From Seriola aureovittata (Eukaryota > Chordata > Actinopteri > Carangiformes > Carangidae): a stretch of 64,000 bases of DNA. The position numbers and the translations under genes are program-made. Shown piece by piece: positions 13,185 to 23,930 of the stretch. Under the pieces are notes generated by a model. That model searched no databases and was not told where the DNA came from. It worked only from the letters and a program-made list of their open reading frames with translations. The DNA is taken from positions 13,519,856 through 13,583,855 of the forward strand of contig NC_079368.1 in the NCBI RefSeq assembly GCF_021018895.1. The letters are read 5' to 3'. Every line of letters starts with the position of its first letter. Position 1 is the stretch's first letter.

Positions 13185-13310
13185 TTAAAGGAATAGTTTA
13201 TGAAGATTGATACCACTTTCTCATCTGTACATTAAACTAACATTACAGATTTTGCAGTTGCATTTTTAGCTATAGCTTCATATTTAGTGTACAGACATGG
13301 AAGTGCAAGG
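13185..13310. repeat. partial teleost repeat
   Basis: 'AAAGGAATAGTTTATGAAG', 'GATACCACTTTCTCATCTGT' and 'AGCTTCATATTTAGTGTACA' match one arm of the palindromic element at 9898-10405. It is a solo arm between ssbp2 and the first lipocalin gene. Confidence 0.5.
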
Positions 13311-13636
13311 TTTTAATCTGAGAGCCAACCACTGTACTGTAGTGGCCACATTTTTATACCCAGCAGCAGACACCTTCTTATATGAGTCGGAGAGTTCAAA
13401 AGAAAAGACTTTAATAAACAGCATAGTCACTGCAGTTCTATTTACATATTTACTCACTTTCTCTAAACTGCATTCATGTCAATGCTGCATGTAGGTTATA
13501 TAACATATGTACACTTCAGATTATGATCTTTGCATATTGCATGAGTGTATCTCTCTTTCCCTCTCGACCCTCAAACACACAGCACAAACACAGAGAGAGT
13601 GGAGACCACAATCACCCACAGAAAGAATAATTCATC

Positions 13637-13722
13637 TTGCGTAACAGAACAGGACAGCGGGGAGGGAATGTGAGTGAGCCTCTGGCAGAACCACAAAGAC
13701 CACAGCATTTCTCTTGTGTAAC
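13637..13722. promoter_or_regulatory. two C/EBP-like sites upstream of lipocalin A
   Basis: TTGCGTAAC at 13637-13645 and TTGTGTAAC at 13714-13722 lie 260-350 bases upstream of the first lipocalin ATG. Both fit the C/EBP consensus closely. Orosomucoid-type lipocalins are known C/EBP-driven liver acute-phase genes, so a role is plausible but inferred. Confidence 0.3.
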
Positions 13723-13984
13723 ACTGTGATATAGCATCAAAAAAGTGTCTTTCTTACACACAAACACATGCAATAAACATTTAGCACATTTGAAATATTC
13801 ATCCCTATATTCTGCATAAGAAATGCAGATAGAGGAGAAACTTGGAAATATAGTCTTTCTCTCACCCCACCCCCCATATTAGTGTAACATCCCCTCTGCT
13901 CGTCTGCTAGCCAGCATTCCTGCAGGAGTACAGTTGTTCTGTTTTTGCTGTGGTATTCAACTGGCTATCATTTGACCTTTAATC

Positions 13985-15595
13985 ATGTCTGTTCACTTTT
14001 GTCTAGCTTTGCTGGCTCTCTCCTCTCTGACTGCTGCGTCTGATCCAGGCTGTGAAGAGCTGATTAAACCTCTGGATGATCAAAAGCAGGTACGTTGTCC
14101 TCAGGATTTACATTGACTGTTAAGTAGAATCGAGTTTTCTTTGTTCTACATGATTTAACCTTACATAACTACAACCTCTATTTTTACTGAGGTGTATTCA
14201 TGTTGTGGAGTGTTCTCAAATTCCACCATCTGGGGTTTGAGAGCCACAAGTATCTGCCATATAGAAGAACAAAAATAAGTAAACATGAGGGCAATGAAGA
14301 GGATAATGTGAAATATGGAGTATAGGTGCACTGAAGAGGTCACTGTTCACCAGCCAACTCTGATGTCTCACATGTTGGACTGTTTGAACACAAGACAAGT
14401 TAAAATTCAGCAGTCTAAATGTTCACTGTGATAGATTTCCTATCAGGTCAATTTGTCATACTTGAATAAATGGTCATCGATAATGTGACAATAATGTTCA
14501 ATAATGTTTGAAGGTTGGAATTTTTTTTTTTGTATTTTACATCTCTCAAAGTTGCGTCTCAAAGGAACGCTGTAAATGTATGGGAGTTGAAACTGTGCTA
14601 CAAAAATCTGTTTACCTAGAGCTTTTATTTGAGTAAAAATTTGTTAGAAATATGGGTTTCAATTTTGCACATCTATTTCTAGCTCTTTGGAAAATGGATA
14701 TTCCATTCTGGAATATCAGACAATGCAAACTCTCTGAGGGAACTTAAAACTGTCAACAGCTCCTGGATTAAACTCTCACCCACCCCTGACAATGATGTTA
14801 TGACCCTGAGCTGGGGAGACAGAGTGTAAGCATTAATCTTCTGAAAATGAATTTTTTTTGATACATTTAAGATCCAGTGCATTAAGTAAGAGGTGAGATT
14901 TAATACAGTTCTCATGTGTTTGTTTTGTTTACTTCTCTTTTCAAGTGATGGGAAATGTCATTATGGAAGTGTTAATTTCACCTTCTCAGTAAACTCGATC
15001 AATGTGACATGTAAGTACATTATGGTACATATCATTATCTGTGCTTTTCACAGTTACTAAACTTCTGTTTGTATCCAATAGTTAGCTTTAACTCCTCTTC
15101 TCATGCTCATGCTGGGAATTACATGGTGACCTGCCCTGAGTGCATCCTCTGGACAGACACCTCAGTGACAATGGGGAATGGGGAAACCAGAAAAGGGAGA
15201 AACCTTTACCTCTTCAGTGAGTTCACAGTTGTCTCTACACTCGTTAAAAAATCCCAAAATTCAGAGCTTTAGCACTTAATTATGTTTTGACTAGTTCCTT
15301 GAGATAATTTATTAGCTTCTCCCTGCCCTGCAGCAAAGTCTGGGAAACTGGATGTCTCTTATCTGGATGTTTTCAAGAAACAGGCTGCATGCCTCAACTT
15401 CCAACCAGACATCTTCTCTGTGGACAACGCAGGTGAGATGCTGCGATCTCTCTGTATATCTTGACCACTACACACTCAGCAGTAATCAGTATGGGTAAAT
15501 TATTGAGGCACTTATCAACTTCATTTCCCACCTCTATTTCAGACCTGTGCCCTGATGAGAAGGAACCTACCACAGATGTAATGGAAGACGAATAA
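13985..15595 (+). CDS. lipocalin A, saxitoxin/tetrodotoxin-binding protein-like
   Basis: Six exons: 13985-14089, 14683-14825, 14946-15010, 15082-15216, 15334-15432 and 15543-15595 (199 aa). Intron phases are 0-2-1-1-1, the hallmark of lipocalin genes. Residues 1 to about 19 (MSVHFCLALLALSSLTAAS) form a secretory signal. The mature protein starts near DPGCEELIKPL. The lipocalin GxW motif is in exon 2 (LFGKWIF). A TCPECILWTD segment and a C-terminal helix (LDVFKKQAACLNF) precede ..DLCPDEKE. Possible N-glycosylation sites are NSS, NFT and NVT. The overall plan resembles orosomucoid (alpha-1-acid glycoprotein) and the pufferfish STX/TTX-binding proteins: secreted plasma carriers of small ligands. 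Ligand specificity cannot be read from sequence. AATAAA lies at 15732-15737. It is the first of three tandem paralogues, cut off from the others by about 15 kb of repeats. Confidence 0.85.
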
Positions 15596-15791
15596 TAGAG
15601 AAAACGCATATTGTCACCTATCGTAAACCTCAAATCTACCCTGAGACTGCATGAGTTCAATTTGTATTCAAGTACATTCTCTTAGATGTGCCCAAACTCC
15701 CAGTACCACTTGTATGTATCACTGATGTCTTAATAAAATTGAAGAAAACAAATTTTCCATCCTGCAGGTGTTTTATAGTAGTGTACCTTTT

Positions 15792-15991
15792 TTTTTTTTT
15801 TTAAAGTATATTTTTTTGGGCTTTTTATGATAGTATAGTGGAGAGAGACAGGAAACGGAGAGGCAGAGAGGGGGAATGACATGCAGCGAAGGGCCGTCCG
15901 ATGCAGGATTCGAACCGGGGCCAACTGCAGCGAGGACTGTAGCCTCTACACATGGGGAGCCTGCTTAGACCACTACGCCACACGACGCCCT
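15792..15991 (-). mobile_element. tRNA-derived SINE with 14-bp target-site duplication
   Basis: On the - strand the element starts with a tRNA-like head: box A region TGGCGTAGTGGTCTA (near 15981-15963) and box B GGTTCGAATCC (about 15916-15906). It continues into the body GCATGTCATTCCCCCTCTC and ends in an A-rich tail (the T run at about 15788-15801 on the + strand). A perfect direct repeat GTAGTGTACCTTTT flanks it at 15778-15791 and 15992-16005, consistent with LINE-mediated insertion. This body type is common in percomorph fishes. Confidence 0.85.
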
Positions 15992-16224
15992 GTAGTGTAC
16001 CTTTTGTTGTATTAAACGGACTGATTTCGCATGTCACTGTTCATAAATTATGATGTAAAAAGTTTTTTTTTTTTCAACAAAAGGAGGGACTGTGTTATTG
16101 CATGCTTTTGTTTTGTATTAAAGACAATCTATATGTTCTTTCTGGCTCTGACTATGATGCACTGCAACTTAAAAAAACACATGCAGGCACAGAAACGTGC
16201 TGCAAATTCAGTCCTACAACACAA

Positions 16225-16372
16225 CAGATGTGTTTCCAGTGGACACAGGCGTGGGAGCGGGGGTAATGCTAACCGCTGTAGTCCGGGTTCAAGTCCAACC
16301 CATGGCCCTTTGTGCCATATCATCCTCTCCCTCTCTCTCGCTCTCTCTCTCTCTCTCTTAAAAAGAAAGAAA
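16225..16372 (+). mobile_element. diverged SINE of the same type
   Basis: A B-box-like GGTTCAAGTCC (16286-16296) is followed by 'CCCTTTGTGCCATATCATCC' and a CT-rich stretch, then AAAAAGAAAGAAA. It is the + strand counterpart of the SINE body at 15792-15991 but more decayed, and no clear target duplication was found. Confidence 0.55.
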
Positions 16373-16706
16373 TGATGAACCTGGCTGGGACACACTTGTT
16401 ATTCAATGCTTTCAACTTCAAAAGGGTTAGCCAGGTTCATCACTTTTTAGTGTCTCCTGGAAACACTTCTGTTGTGTTCTATGAATTTGTCGCACGTGTT
16501 ATCAAATTGATGAAGATGTATGGAGGTAGATTTGTTTCAATATTATTTGTGTGAGCAGATCAACAATATGTGCATATGTGTGATCTGGAAATATAGAACA
16601 CCTTCCACAAATACAGAAAATAAATTTGCAAATTCACATAAATATCTTACAAATATAAAACGGATTTGCAAATATACAAATAAATTCCACAATTAAAAAA
16701 AATATC

Positions 16707-17192
16707 TGTGAATACATTATATAAATTTACAAATAAATTAATTGCATTTGTGAATATCTTCCTAACATTTACACCTTTCAAACAGAAACTCTAATACCAT
16801 ACTTATGAATTCAACTTTCCATTTGTAAGCCAAAGAATTGGTTGTTTCTTCTTTCAAAAGTTACATAGTCTCCCTTCAAGTCAAATGAGATCAGTCCTTA
16901 ACTTTAATCTAATTGGAGATAGCAGTGATGATAATACCGGGGAAGATTGTTTGCACAAAGGTTAATACCTAATAGGACTGCACAGACTGAAAGTCTGCCC
17001 CTTTTTTATGAGTAAGTGATCCTTCTGCATTCAGCAGGCCTTTGTTGCAATTCAGACTGTAGTGGTAAACCAAGAGTCCATTCTGCTGACTGCACAACAA
17101 CTGTGAATGCATTCAATAAATTTGCAAATAAATTAAATGTATATCTTCCTAACTTATACAGCTTTCAAACAGAAACTCTAATACCTTACTAT
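16707..17192. repeat. ssbp2 3'UTR-derived segment flanked by direct repeats
   Basis: 16803-17100 is a diverged copy of ssbp2 3'UTR sequence 11844-12165, with shared blocks such as TTCAACTTTCCATTTGTAAG, GATTGTTTGCACAAAGG and CATTCAGCAGGCCTTTG. It lacks two short internal pieces present in the original. The copy lies between two similar stretches of about 90 bases (16707-16800 and 17102-17190), both running from TGTGAAT.CATT to CAAACAGAAACTCTAATACC. It is non-coding. Confidence 0.8.
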
Positions 17193-17258
17193 ATATACTA
17201 TGACATGTTATGCCTTACTATACTATAGTATTTTATGACTTACTATACTATGATGTTT

Positions 17259-17360
17259 TTATGGGGTAGCACAGTAGTAGAGTGATTAGAACTGTTGCCT
17301 CACAGTGAGAAGGTTCTGGGTTTGAACCCTAAGCCATTCTGTGTGGAGTTTGCATGTTCT
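17259..17360 (+). repeat. teleost dispersed repeat, truncated
   Basis: GGGTAGCACAGTAGTAG, ACTGTTGCCTCACAG, 'AAGGTTCTGGGTTTGAACCC' and TGTGTGGAGTTTGCATGTTC belong to a frequent teleost repeat with a tRNA-like B box. Only the first 100 bases are present. A longer copy lies at 18206-18395. Confidence 0.65.
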
Positions 17361-17415
17361 TTTTATGCCTTGCTATACTGTGACTTTTTATGCGTTTTTA
17401 TACTATGACTTTATG

Positions 17416-18104
17416 CCATTTTTCTTTTTGAAGATTTTTGACAGTTTCGAGGTCATTGCTAGCCTCTTCTAAAGTTAAGTGCATTAGAGTTTTACTTCGC
17501 ATTAACCCTAACCCGACCTGCCCACAACCACCTACAGAGAAGCCTACAACAAATCAAGAGTGCCCAAGACAGACAGTCTACTGGCAGTCTCCACCAAGGC
17601 TGAACCGCTGAGACACCAGCAGAATCTTTCCCCATGATAATGGGACACGGCCTCCAGGAAAATCCACCAAGATCCCGTGTCTCCAGGGTTACCACAGCAA
17701 CCTCAGCCACCTGGGTTCCAGCCAAGGGTCTCCTTCAACAGCGTAGCTCACAGTTGGCCGGTCTTAGCATTATGCTTATCAAATATCATTAATAGATGTA
17801 GTGATCATTAGTGCCAGTGCCAGTTCATCACAACATTCATTTCATTATTAATTCCATCTTGATAATTATTATATTTTGCATTTGCTCTGTAGATAGTAGT
17901 TTAGTTAATAAACTTCTTTATTTACACTCAGTCGTTGTCCTGTTGTGTTCTTCTGAAGTAGAGACTGGAAATCCATTGAATTGAGGCTTCTGATGTGAGA
18001 TTGATCAGATTAATTAATAAAATAATTAAATGTTTTCCCCCCCTAAGGACTGGTGCCCCCTATTCAACAAAAGCAAATTCTAACTTGTGGTGCTCACACT
18101 GCAA
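17416..18104. other. unclassified insert between satellite blocks
   Basis: Non-coding, more GC-rich than its surroundings, and without tandem structure. 'AATAAACTTCTTTATTTACA' followed by 'CAGTCGTTGTCCTGTTGTGT' (about 17.91-17.95 kb) looks like the end of a retroelement, but no terminal repeats or coding domains were identified. An open frame at 17492-17725 on the - strand resembles no family I know. Confidence 0.35.
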
Positions 18105-18205
18105 CATTTTATGCCTACTATGACTTTTTTATGCCTTACAATACAATGACTTTTTTATGCCTTTATTTAGTATGATGTTGTCATGACTTTCTATGCTATG
18201 GCTTT

Positions 18206-18395
18206 TTTTATGGAGCGGCAAAGCGAAGCAGTGGTTAGAACTGTCGCCCCACAGAGAAAAGTTTATCTTCTTCCCTCTCTGTGTGGAGTTTGTATGTTCT
18301 TGCTCTGCCTGCATGGGTCCTCCCCAGTTACTCTGGCTTCCTGCCGGAATCCAAAGACATGCATATTAGGTTAATTGGTGACTTTTTAAACCTTA
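18206..18395 (+). repeat. teleost dispersed repeat, longer copy
   Basis: Same family as 17259-17360: AAGCAGTGGTTAGAACTGTC, 'TGTGTGGAGTTTGTATGTTC', 'CTCTGGCTTCCTGCCGGAAT', 'CCAAAGACATGCATATTAGG' and TTAATTGGTGACT. It lies between the reverse and direct satellite arms. Confidence 0.7.
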
Positions 18396-21300
18396 CTTAC
18401 CTGATGGCTTCCAGCTCCACCCAACCAGGAACCTGCATAAACACGGAACACAACACAACAGTCACACGCACACACAAGCCCTGGTATAGGCCCCAGGGCC
18501 GTGACAATAGTAAGACTAACAAAAAGGCATAGTATAGTATGGCATAAAAAATCATAGTATAGTGAGTCAGAAAGTCATAATAGAGTAAGGAATAAATTGT
18601 CATAGTATAGTAAAGCATAAAAAATTATATATAGTAAGGAATAAAAAAAGTCATAAAAATTATATAGTATAGTAAGGCTTAAAAAACATCATTGTATAGT
18701 AAGGTGAAAAAAAATTAATAAAAACAACATTGTATAGTAAGGCTTAAAAAACGTCATTGTATAGGAAATAGGCTTAAATGACGTCATGGTATAGTGAATG
18801 TCATAAAAACGTCATACAAATGACGATAATAAGGCATAAAAAATGTCATTCTACAGTATGGCATAAAAATGTCAAAAAACATCATATAATAGTAAGGCAT
18901 AAAAGATATCATCAAATCTCCATACTAAAGTAAGGCAAAAAAAAAATCAAAAAACGTCAGTATATTAAGGTATAAAAACATCATGAAAATGACATTGTAT
19001 AGTAAGGGGTAAAAGATGTCATCAAAACATCATAGAATGCTGAAACATGAAAAAGTGTCATAGTATAATGAGGCATAAAACACGTCATAAAAACAACATG
19101 GTATAGTAAGGTTTAAAAAAAACGTCAAAAACACGAAACAGTATCGTTAGGCATGAAAAGCATGATAGTATACTAAGGCATAAAAAATCTCATAAAAACA
19201 ACATAGTATAGTAAGGCATAAAACAAACGTCATAAAAACAACATTGTGTAGTAAGGTGTAAAAAAACGTCATAGTATAGTAAATGTCATAAAAACGTCAT
19301 AAAAATGACCTAAAGAAAAATGTCATTCTACAGTATATCATAAAAATTACAAAAAACATCATAGTATAGTAAGGCAAAAAAACGTCATAATATAGTAAGG
19401 TATAAAAATGTCAAAAAGCGTCATAGTACAGTGAGGCAAAAAAAAAAAGTCATAAAAATGACATAAAAACCACATAGTATAATAAGGCATAGAAAATTTC
19501 ATTCTACAGTATGGAATAATAATGTAAAAAAACATAATAGTATAGTAAGGAATAAAAAAAATCATGAAAATGAAATAGTATAGTGAGGCATAAAAAAACA
19601 TCATAAAAATGACATAGAAACGACATAGTATAATAAGGCATAGAAAATGTCATTCTACAGTATGGAATAAAAATTTAAAAAAAACATCATAGGAATAAAT
19701 AAAAAAATCATAAAAATGAAATAGTATAGTAAGGCAAAAAAATGTCATTGTATAGTAAGGTGAAAAAAAAATCATAAAAAAAACATTGTATACTGAGGCT
19801 TAAATAATGCCATAGTATAGTAAATGTCATAAAAACGTCATAAAAATGACCTAAAAGCGACATAGTATAATGAGGCATAAAAAATGTCATTCTACAGTAT
19901 GGCATAAAAATGTCAAAAAACATCATAGTATAGTAAGGCAAAAAACGTCATAGTATAGTAAGGAATAAAAAAACGTCATAAAATGATATAGTATAGTAAG
20001 GCTTAAAAAATGTCATAGCATAGTAAACATCATAAAAACATCATAAAAATGACAGTATACTGAGGCATAAAAAACATCATAGTATAGTAAGGCAAAAAAC
20101 CGTCAGAGTATAGTAAGACATAAAAAAGTCATAAAAACGACATGGAATAGTAAGGCTTAAAAAACGCAATAGTGAATGTCATAAAAACGTCATAGTATAG
20201 TAAGGAATGAAAAAGAGTCATAAAAATGATGTAGTATAGTAAGGCATAAAAAATGTCATTCTACAGTATATCATAAAAATTACAAAAAACATGATAGTAT
20301 AGTAAGGCAAAAAAAACGTCATAATATAGTAAGGTATAAAAATGTAAAAAAACATCATAGTATAGTGAGGCATAAAAAAATGTCATAAAAATGACATAGA
20401 AACGACATAGTATAATAAGGCATAGAAAATGTCGTTCTACAGTATGGAATAATAATGTAAAAAAACATCATAGTATAGTAGGGAATAAAAAAAAATCAGA
20501 AAAATGAAATAGTATAGTGAGGCATAAAAAAACGTCATAAAAATTACATAGAAACGACATAGTATAATAAGGCATAGAAAATGGCATTCTACAGTATGGA
20601 ATAACAATGTAAAAAAACATCATAGTATAGTAAGGAATAAATAAAAAATCATAAAAATGAAATAGTATAGTGAGGCTTAAAAAACGTCATAGCATAGTAA
20701 ACGTCATAAAAACATCATAAAAATGACAGTACAATGAGGCATAAAAATCATCATAGTATAGTAAGGCAAAAAAAATGTCATTGTATAGTAAGGTGAAAAA
20801 AAATTCATAAAAACAACATTGTATACTAAGGCTTAAATAACGTCATAGTATAGTAAATGTCATAAAAACGTCATAAAAATGACCTAAAAGCGACATAGTA
20901 TAATAAGGCATAAAAAATGTCATTCTACAGTATGGCATAAAAATGTCAAAAAACATCATAGTATAGTAAGGTAAAAAACGTCATAGTATAGTAAGGAATA
21001 AAAAAACGTCATAAAATGATATAGTATAGTAAGGCTTAAAAAATGTCATAGCATAGTAAACGTCTTAAAAACATCATAAAAATGACAGTATACTGAGGCA
21101 TAAAAAACATCTTAGTCTAGTGTGGCAAAAAAACATCACAGTATAGTAAGACATAAAAAAGTCATAAAAACGACATGACATAGTACGGCGTAAAAAAGGA
21201 TTGAAAAAGAGTCATAAAAATTATGTAGTATTAAGGCATAGACAATGTCATTCTACAGTATGGAATAATAATGTAAAAAAACATCATAGTATAGTAAGGA

Positions 21301-21759
21301 ATGAATAAAGAAATCATAAAAATGATATAGTATAGTAAGGCTTAAAAAACGTCATAGTATAGTAAGGCTTAAAAAACGTCATAGCATAGTAAACGTCATA
21401 AAAACATCATAAAAATGACAGTACAATGAGGCATAAAAATCATCATAGTATAATAAAGCAAAAAAACGTCATAGTATAGTGAGACATAAAAAAGTCATAA
21501 AAACGACATGGAATAGTAAGGCTTAAAAAATGTCATAGCATAGTAAACGTCTTAAAAACATGATAAAAATGACAGTATAATGAGGCATAAAAAACATCAT
21601 AGTATAGTGTGGCAAAAAAATGTCACAGTATAGTAAGACATAAAAAAGTCATAAAAACAACATGGAATAGTAAGGCTTAAAAAACGTCATAGTATAGTGA
21701 ATGTCATAAAAACGTCATACAAATGACATAAAAATTACATAATATAAGAAGGCATAAAA

Positions 21760-23930
21760 AATGTCATTCTACAGTATGGCATAAAAATGTCAAATAACAT
21801 CATAGTATAGTAAGGCAAAAAAATGTCATTGTATAGTAAGGTGAAAAAAATTCATAAAAACAACATTGTATAGTAAGGCATAAAAAACGTCATAAAAATG
21901 ACATAAAAACGACATAGTGTAATAAGGCATAAAAAATGTCATTCTACAATTTGGCATAAAAATGTCAAAAAACATCATATTATAGTAAAGAATGAAAAAG
22001 AGTCATAAAAATGATGTAGTATAGTAAGGCATAAAAAATGTCATTCTACAGTATGGCATAAAAATGTCAAAAAACATCATAGTATAGTAAGGCAAAAAAA
22101 TGTCATTGTATAGTAAGGTGAAAAAAATTCATAAAAACAACATTGTATAGTAAGGCATAAAAAACGTCATAAAAATGACATAAAAACGACATAGTGTAAT
22201 AAGGCATAAAAAATGTCATTCTACAATTTGGCATAAAAATTTCAAAAAACATCATATTATAGTAAAGAATGAAAAAGAGTCATAAAAATGATGTAGTATA
22301 GTAAGGCATAAAAAATGTCATTCTACAGTATGGCATAAAAATGTCAAAAAACATCATAGTATAGTAAGGCAAAAAAATGTCATTGCATAGTAAGGTGAAA
22401 AAAATTCATAAAAACAACATTGTATAGTAAGGCATAAAAAACGTCATAAAAATGACATAAAAACGACATAGTGTAATAAGGCATAAAAAATGTCATTCTA
22501 CAATTTGGCATAAAAATGTCAAAAAACATCATATTATAGTAAAGAATGAAAAAGAGTCATAAAAATGATGTAGTATAGTGAGGCATAAAAAATGTCATTC
22601 TACAGTATGGCATAAAAATGTCAAAAAACATCATAGTATAGTAAGGCAAAAAATTGTCATTGTATAGTAAGGTGAAAAAAATTCATAAAAACAACATTGT
22701 ATAGTAAGGCATAAAAAACGTCATAAAAATGACATAAAAACGACATAGTGTAATAAGGCATAAAAAATGTCATTCTACAATTTGGCATAAAAATGTCAAA
22801 AAACATCATATTATAGTAAAGAATGAAAAAGAGTCATAAAAATGATGTAGTATAGTAAGGCATAAAAAATGTCATTCTACAGTATGGCATAAAAATGTCA
22901 AAAAACATCATAGTATAGTAAGGCAAAAAAATGTCATTGCATAGTAAGGTGAAAAAAATTCATAAAAACAACATTGTATAGTAAGGCATAAAAAACATCA
23001 TAAAAATGACATAAAAACGACATAGTGTAATAGGGCATAAAAAATGTCATTCTACAATTTGGCATAAAAATGTCAAAAAACATCATATTATAGTAAAGAA
23101 TGAAAAAGAGTCATAAAAATGATGTAGTATAGTAAGGCATAAAAAATGTCATTCTACAGTATGGCATAAAAATGTCAAAAAACATCATAGTATAGTAAGG
23201 CAAAAAAATGTCATTGCATAGTAAGGTGAAAAAAATTCATAAAAACAACATTGTATAGTAAGGCATAAAAAACGTCATAAAAATGACATAAAAACGACAT
23301 AGTGTAATAAGGCATAAAAAATGTCATTCTACAATTTGGCATAAAAATGTCAAAAAACATCATATTATAGTAAAGAATGAAAAAGAGTCATAAAAATGAT
23401 GTAGTATAGTAAGGCATAAAAAATGTCATTCTACAGTATGGCATAAAAATGTCAAAAAACATCATAGTATAGTAAGGCAAAAAAATGTCATTGCATAGTA
23501 AGGTGAAAAAAATTCATAAAAACAACATTGTATAGTAAGGCATAAAAAACGTCATAAAAATGACATAAAAACGACATGGTGTAATAAGGCATAAAAAATG
23601 TCATTCTACAATTTGGCATAAAAATGTCAAAAAACATCATATTATAGTAAAGAATGAAAAAGAGTCATAAAAATGATGTAGTATAGTAAGGCATAAAAAA
23701 TGTCATTCTACAGTATGGCATAAAAATGTCAAAAAACAACATAGTATAGTAAGGCAAAAAAATGTCATTGTATAGTAAGGTGAAAAAAATTCATAAAAAC
23801 AACATTGTATAGTAAGGCATAAAAAACGTCATAAAAATGACATAAAAACGACATAGTGTAATAAGGCATAAAAAATGTCATTCTACAATTTGGCATAAAA
23901 ATGTCAAAAAACATCATAGTATAGTAAGGC
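21760..23930 (+). repeat. 277-bp higher-order repeat, about 7.8 copies
   Basis: The marker CTACAATTTGGC begins at 21944, 22221, 22498, 22775, 23052, 23329, 23606 and 23883. The spacing is 277 bases every time, and neighbouring units differ at only a few positions. The exact, indel-free period shows recent homogenisation in the middle of the older, irregular satellite. Confidence 0.95.

Larger units (their letters stand above)
17195..18205 (-). repeat. satellite units in reverse orientation, interrupted
   Basis: Blocks at about 17195-17258, 17362-17415 and 18105-18205 carry the reverse complement of the downstream satellite unit (TTATGCCTTACTATACTA.., TATGACTTTTTATGC). They are separated by a dispersed repeat (17259-17360) and a unique-looking 0.7-kb stretch. 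With the direct array from 18525 they form a large imperfect inverted arrangement. Confidence 0.75.
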
